Origin: an uncultured Collinsella sp.
GTDB taxonomy: Bacteria; Actinomycetota; Coriobacteriia; Coriobacteriales; Coriobacteriaceae
DNA length: 6,947 bases
Assembly (NCBI GenBank): GCA_902493615.1
Contig: CABUQK010000103.1
Coordinates: 1-6,947, forward strand
Reading direction: 5' to 3'
In this document: positions 5,890 through 6,947 of the stretch, piece after piece
Layout: each line of letters starts with the position of its first letter
How positions within the stretch are numbered: position 1 is the stretch's first letter
Notes under the pieces: model-generated
Told to the model about the DNA's origin: nothing
Database searches by the model: none
What the model saw: the letters and a program-made list of their open reading frames with translations, nothing else
Position numbers and translations under genes: made by a program

Positions 5890-6947
5890 TTAAAAGGCTA
5901 CGTTGCCAAACTCCGACAGGATCAGGTCGGGGTTGTGGTCGGTTGCCCAATCCACGTTCCACGGGCTCGTGAACAGCAGCAGCTTACCGCCGCGCATGTC
6001 CTCGACACGCAGCGTGTCGCGCGTGAGCGAAAGGCCCGGGATATCGATAGTGTCGGGGTCGTTCTGGATCCAGCGGATGTCCGTATAGGGCAGCGGCTGG
6101 CGACGAACCTCAACACGGTACTCGGCCTTGAGGCGGCGCTCGAGCACCTCAAACTGCAGCACGCCGACCACGCCCACGATGACGCTCTCCATGCCGGCAC
6201 CCAGTTCGCGGAAAATCTGGATGGCGCCCTCCTGGGCAAGCTCCTCCATACCCTTGACGAACTGCTTGCGCTTGAGCGTGTCGACCTGCGTAATGCGAGC
6301 GAACATCTCGGGGGCAAACGTCGGGATCTGCGGATACTGCACGTGGCGCTTGCCGGAGCACACGGTGTCGCCGATGCTAAAGATACCCGGGTCGAAGAGG
6401 CCCACGATATCGCCCGCGTACGCCTCGTCCACGATGGCGCGATCGTCGGCCATCATCGACGTGCCCGTGGCGAGTTTAAGCTTGCGGTTGCCCTGCACGT
6501 GAAAGGCATCCATGCCGCGCTCGAACTTACCCGAGCAAATGCGCACAAAGGCGATGCGGTCACGGTGGTTCTTGTCCATGTTGGCCTGAATCTTAAACAC
6601 AAAGCCGCTAAAGTCGTCGCGGCAAGGATCGACCGGCTCACTGGTGAGCGTATCGGTATAGGCGCGCGGCGTCGGGGTCAGACGCAGGAACTCCTTGAGG
6701 AAGGGCTCCACACCAAAGTTGGTGAGCGCCGAGCCAAAGAACGCCGGGCTCAGCTTGCCGCAGGCCACGGCATCCAAGTCGAGCTCGTCGCCGGCGCCAT
6801 CGAGCAGCTCGATATCGTCCATTAGGTTCTTATGGTTCTCCTCGCCGATGAGCTCATCCATGGCGGGGTCGCCCAGCTCGGCCTCGACCTCGGCGACCTT
6901 CTTGGTGGCGTTGGCGTGACCATCGCCCTCAAAGGCGATAACGCGAC
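5890..6947 (-). CDS. prfC: peptide chain release factor 3 (RF3), 3' part, runs off the right edge
   Basis: The C-terminal 351 residues of RF3, the GTPase that ejects RF1/RF2 from the ribosome after peptide release. The start, with the P-loop and switch regions of the G domain, lies beyond the window; the full protein is usually about 530 residues. The part seen contains the end of the G domain (FFGSALTNFGVEPFL), the domain II beta-barrel beginning FSGFVFKIQANMDKNHRDRI with SGKFERGM and EAYAGDIVGL, and the RF3 C-terminal domain (IPTFAPEMFARI, EEGAIQIFRE, VGVVGVLQFEVLERRLKAEY). The close match of the QANMD...HRDR block separates RF3 from EF-G and other translational GTPases. The frame is open to the edge, so an internal ATG at 6859-6861 is not the start. 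The stop is TAA at 5890-5892, followed by its own terminator. Confidence 0.97.
   Translation of the reverse strand, partial: RVIAFEGDGHANATKKVAEVEAELGDPAMDELIGEENHKNLMDDIELLDGAGDELDLDAVACGKLSPAFFGSALTNFGVEPFLKEFLRLTPTPRAYTDTLTSEPVDPCRDDFSGFVFKIQANMDKNHRDRIAFVRICSGKFERGMDAFHVQGNRKLKLATGTSMMADDRAIVDEAYAGDIVGLFDPGIFSIGDTVCSGKRHVQYPQIPTFAPEMFARITQVDTLKRKQFVKGMEELAQEGAIQIFRELGAGMESVIVGVVGVLQFEVLERRLKAEYRVEVRRQPLPYTDIRWIQNDPDTIDIPGLSLTRDTLRVEDMRGGKLLLFTSPWNVDWATDHNPDLILSEFGNVAF

Noticed and set aside
5735..5962. A 76-residue N-terminal extension of the queuosine-precursor transporter
   Set aside because: The frame is open, but it would cover the prfC stop, a terminator and a promoter, and the ATG at 5734 has an ideal ribosome-binding site and the expected protein length.
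5746..6825. A 359-codon plus-strand open frame opposite prfC
   Set aside because: It mirrors a firmly identified RF3 gene, has low-complexity His/Ala/Arg/Leu composition, no ribosome-binding site of note and no family resemblance.
6859..6861. An internal ATG as the start of prfC
   Set aside because: The frame continues open to the right edge with RF3-like sequence upstream, and starting here would lack the GTPase domain; the gene is cut by the window edge.
1..6947. Defence system, toxin-antitoxin pair, CRISPR array, IS element, prophage or tRNA
   Set aside because: No repeat-spacer pattern, transposase, integrase, tRNA-like cloverleaf or defence domain is visible; all long frames are accounted for by ordinary families.

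Overview
The window is ordinary, well-packed bacterial chromosome of high G+C content with strongly G/C-ending codons. It holds seven protein genes, no RNA genes and no mobile elements. The gene types, the Gram-positive style of RF3 and the codon use suggest a high-GC Gram-positive gut bacterium. A Collinsella-like member of the Coriobacteriia is my best guess, but it is an inference from general look and not from a marker gene.

Layout. (1) 120-1502 (+) is a complete MATE-family multidrug/metabolite efflux pump. (2) 1530-2396 (-) is a LysR-type regulator converging on the MATE gene, with only 27 bases between the stop codons. (3) 2397-2554 is a divergent control region with a candidate LysR-type operator. 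(4) 2555-3457 (+) is an EamA/DMT ten-helix transporter, probably controlled by the LysR protein. (5) 3546-4271 (+) is ung, uracil-DNA glycosylase, preceded by two tandem hairpins, one arm of which is also complementary to the ung ribosome-binding site. (6) 4285-4320 is a strong hairpin serving as a terminator for both converging units. (7) 5734 down to 4322 (-) is a two-gene operon: a VUT/YhhQ-family (COG1738) queuosine-precursor transporter followed after 9 bases by a short-chain dehydrogenase/reductase. (8) 5735-5889 carries the prfC terminator, a good sigma-70-type promoter for the operon, and a hairpin plus A-rich tail that resembles a small preQ1-class riboswitch overlapping the ribosome-binding site. 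(9) 5890 to the right edge (-) is the C-terminal two thirds of prfC (peptide chain release factor 3).

How the parts fit. The clearest functional story is the transporter-SDR operon. The transporter family imports 7-deazaguanine precursors of queuosine, and the leader has the layout of a translational metabolite switch. The SDR is tied to the transporter by a stop codon abutting its Shine-Dalgarno, so the two should be made together; its substrate is unknown. The LysR/EamA pair is a classic regulator-divergent-transporter module. The MATE, ung and prfC genes are housekeeping or general-purpose. I see no defence system, toxin-antitoxin pair, prophage, IS element, CRISPR array or biosynthetic cluster.
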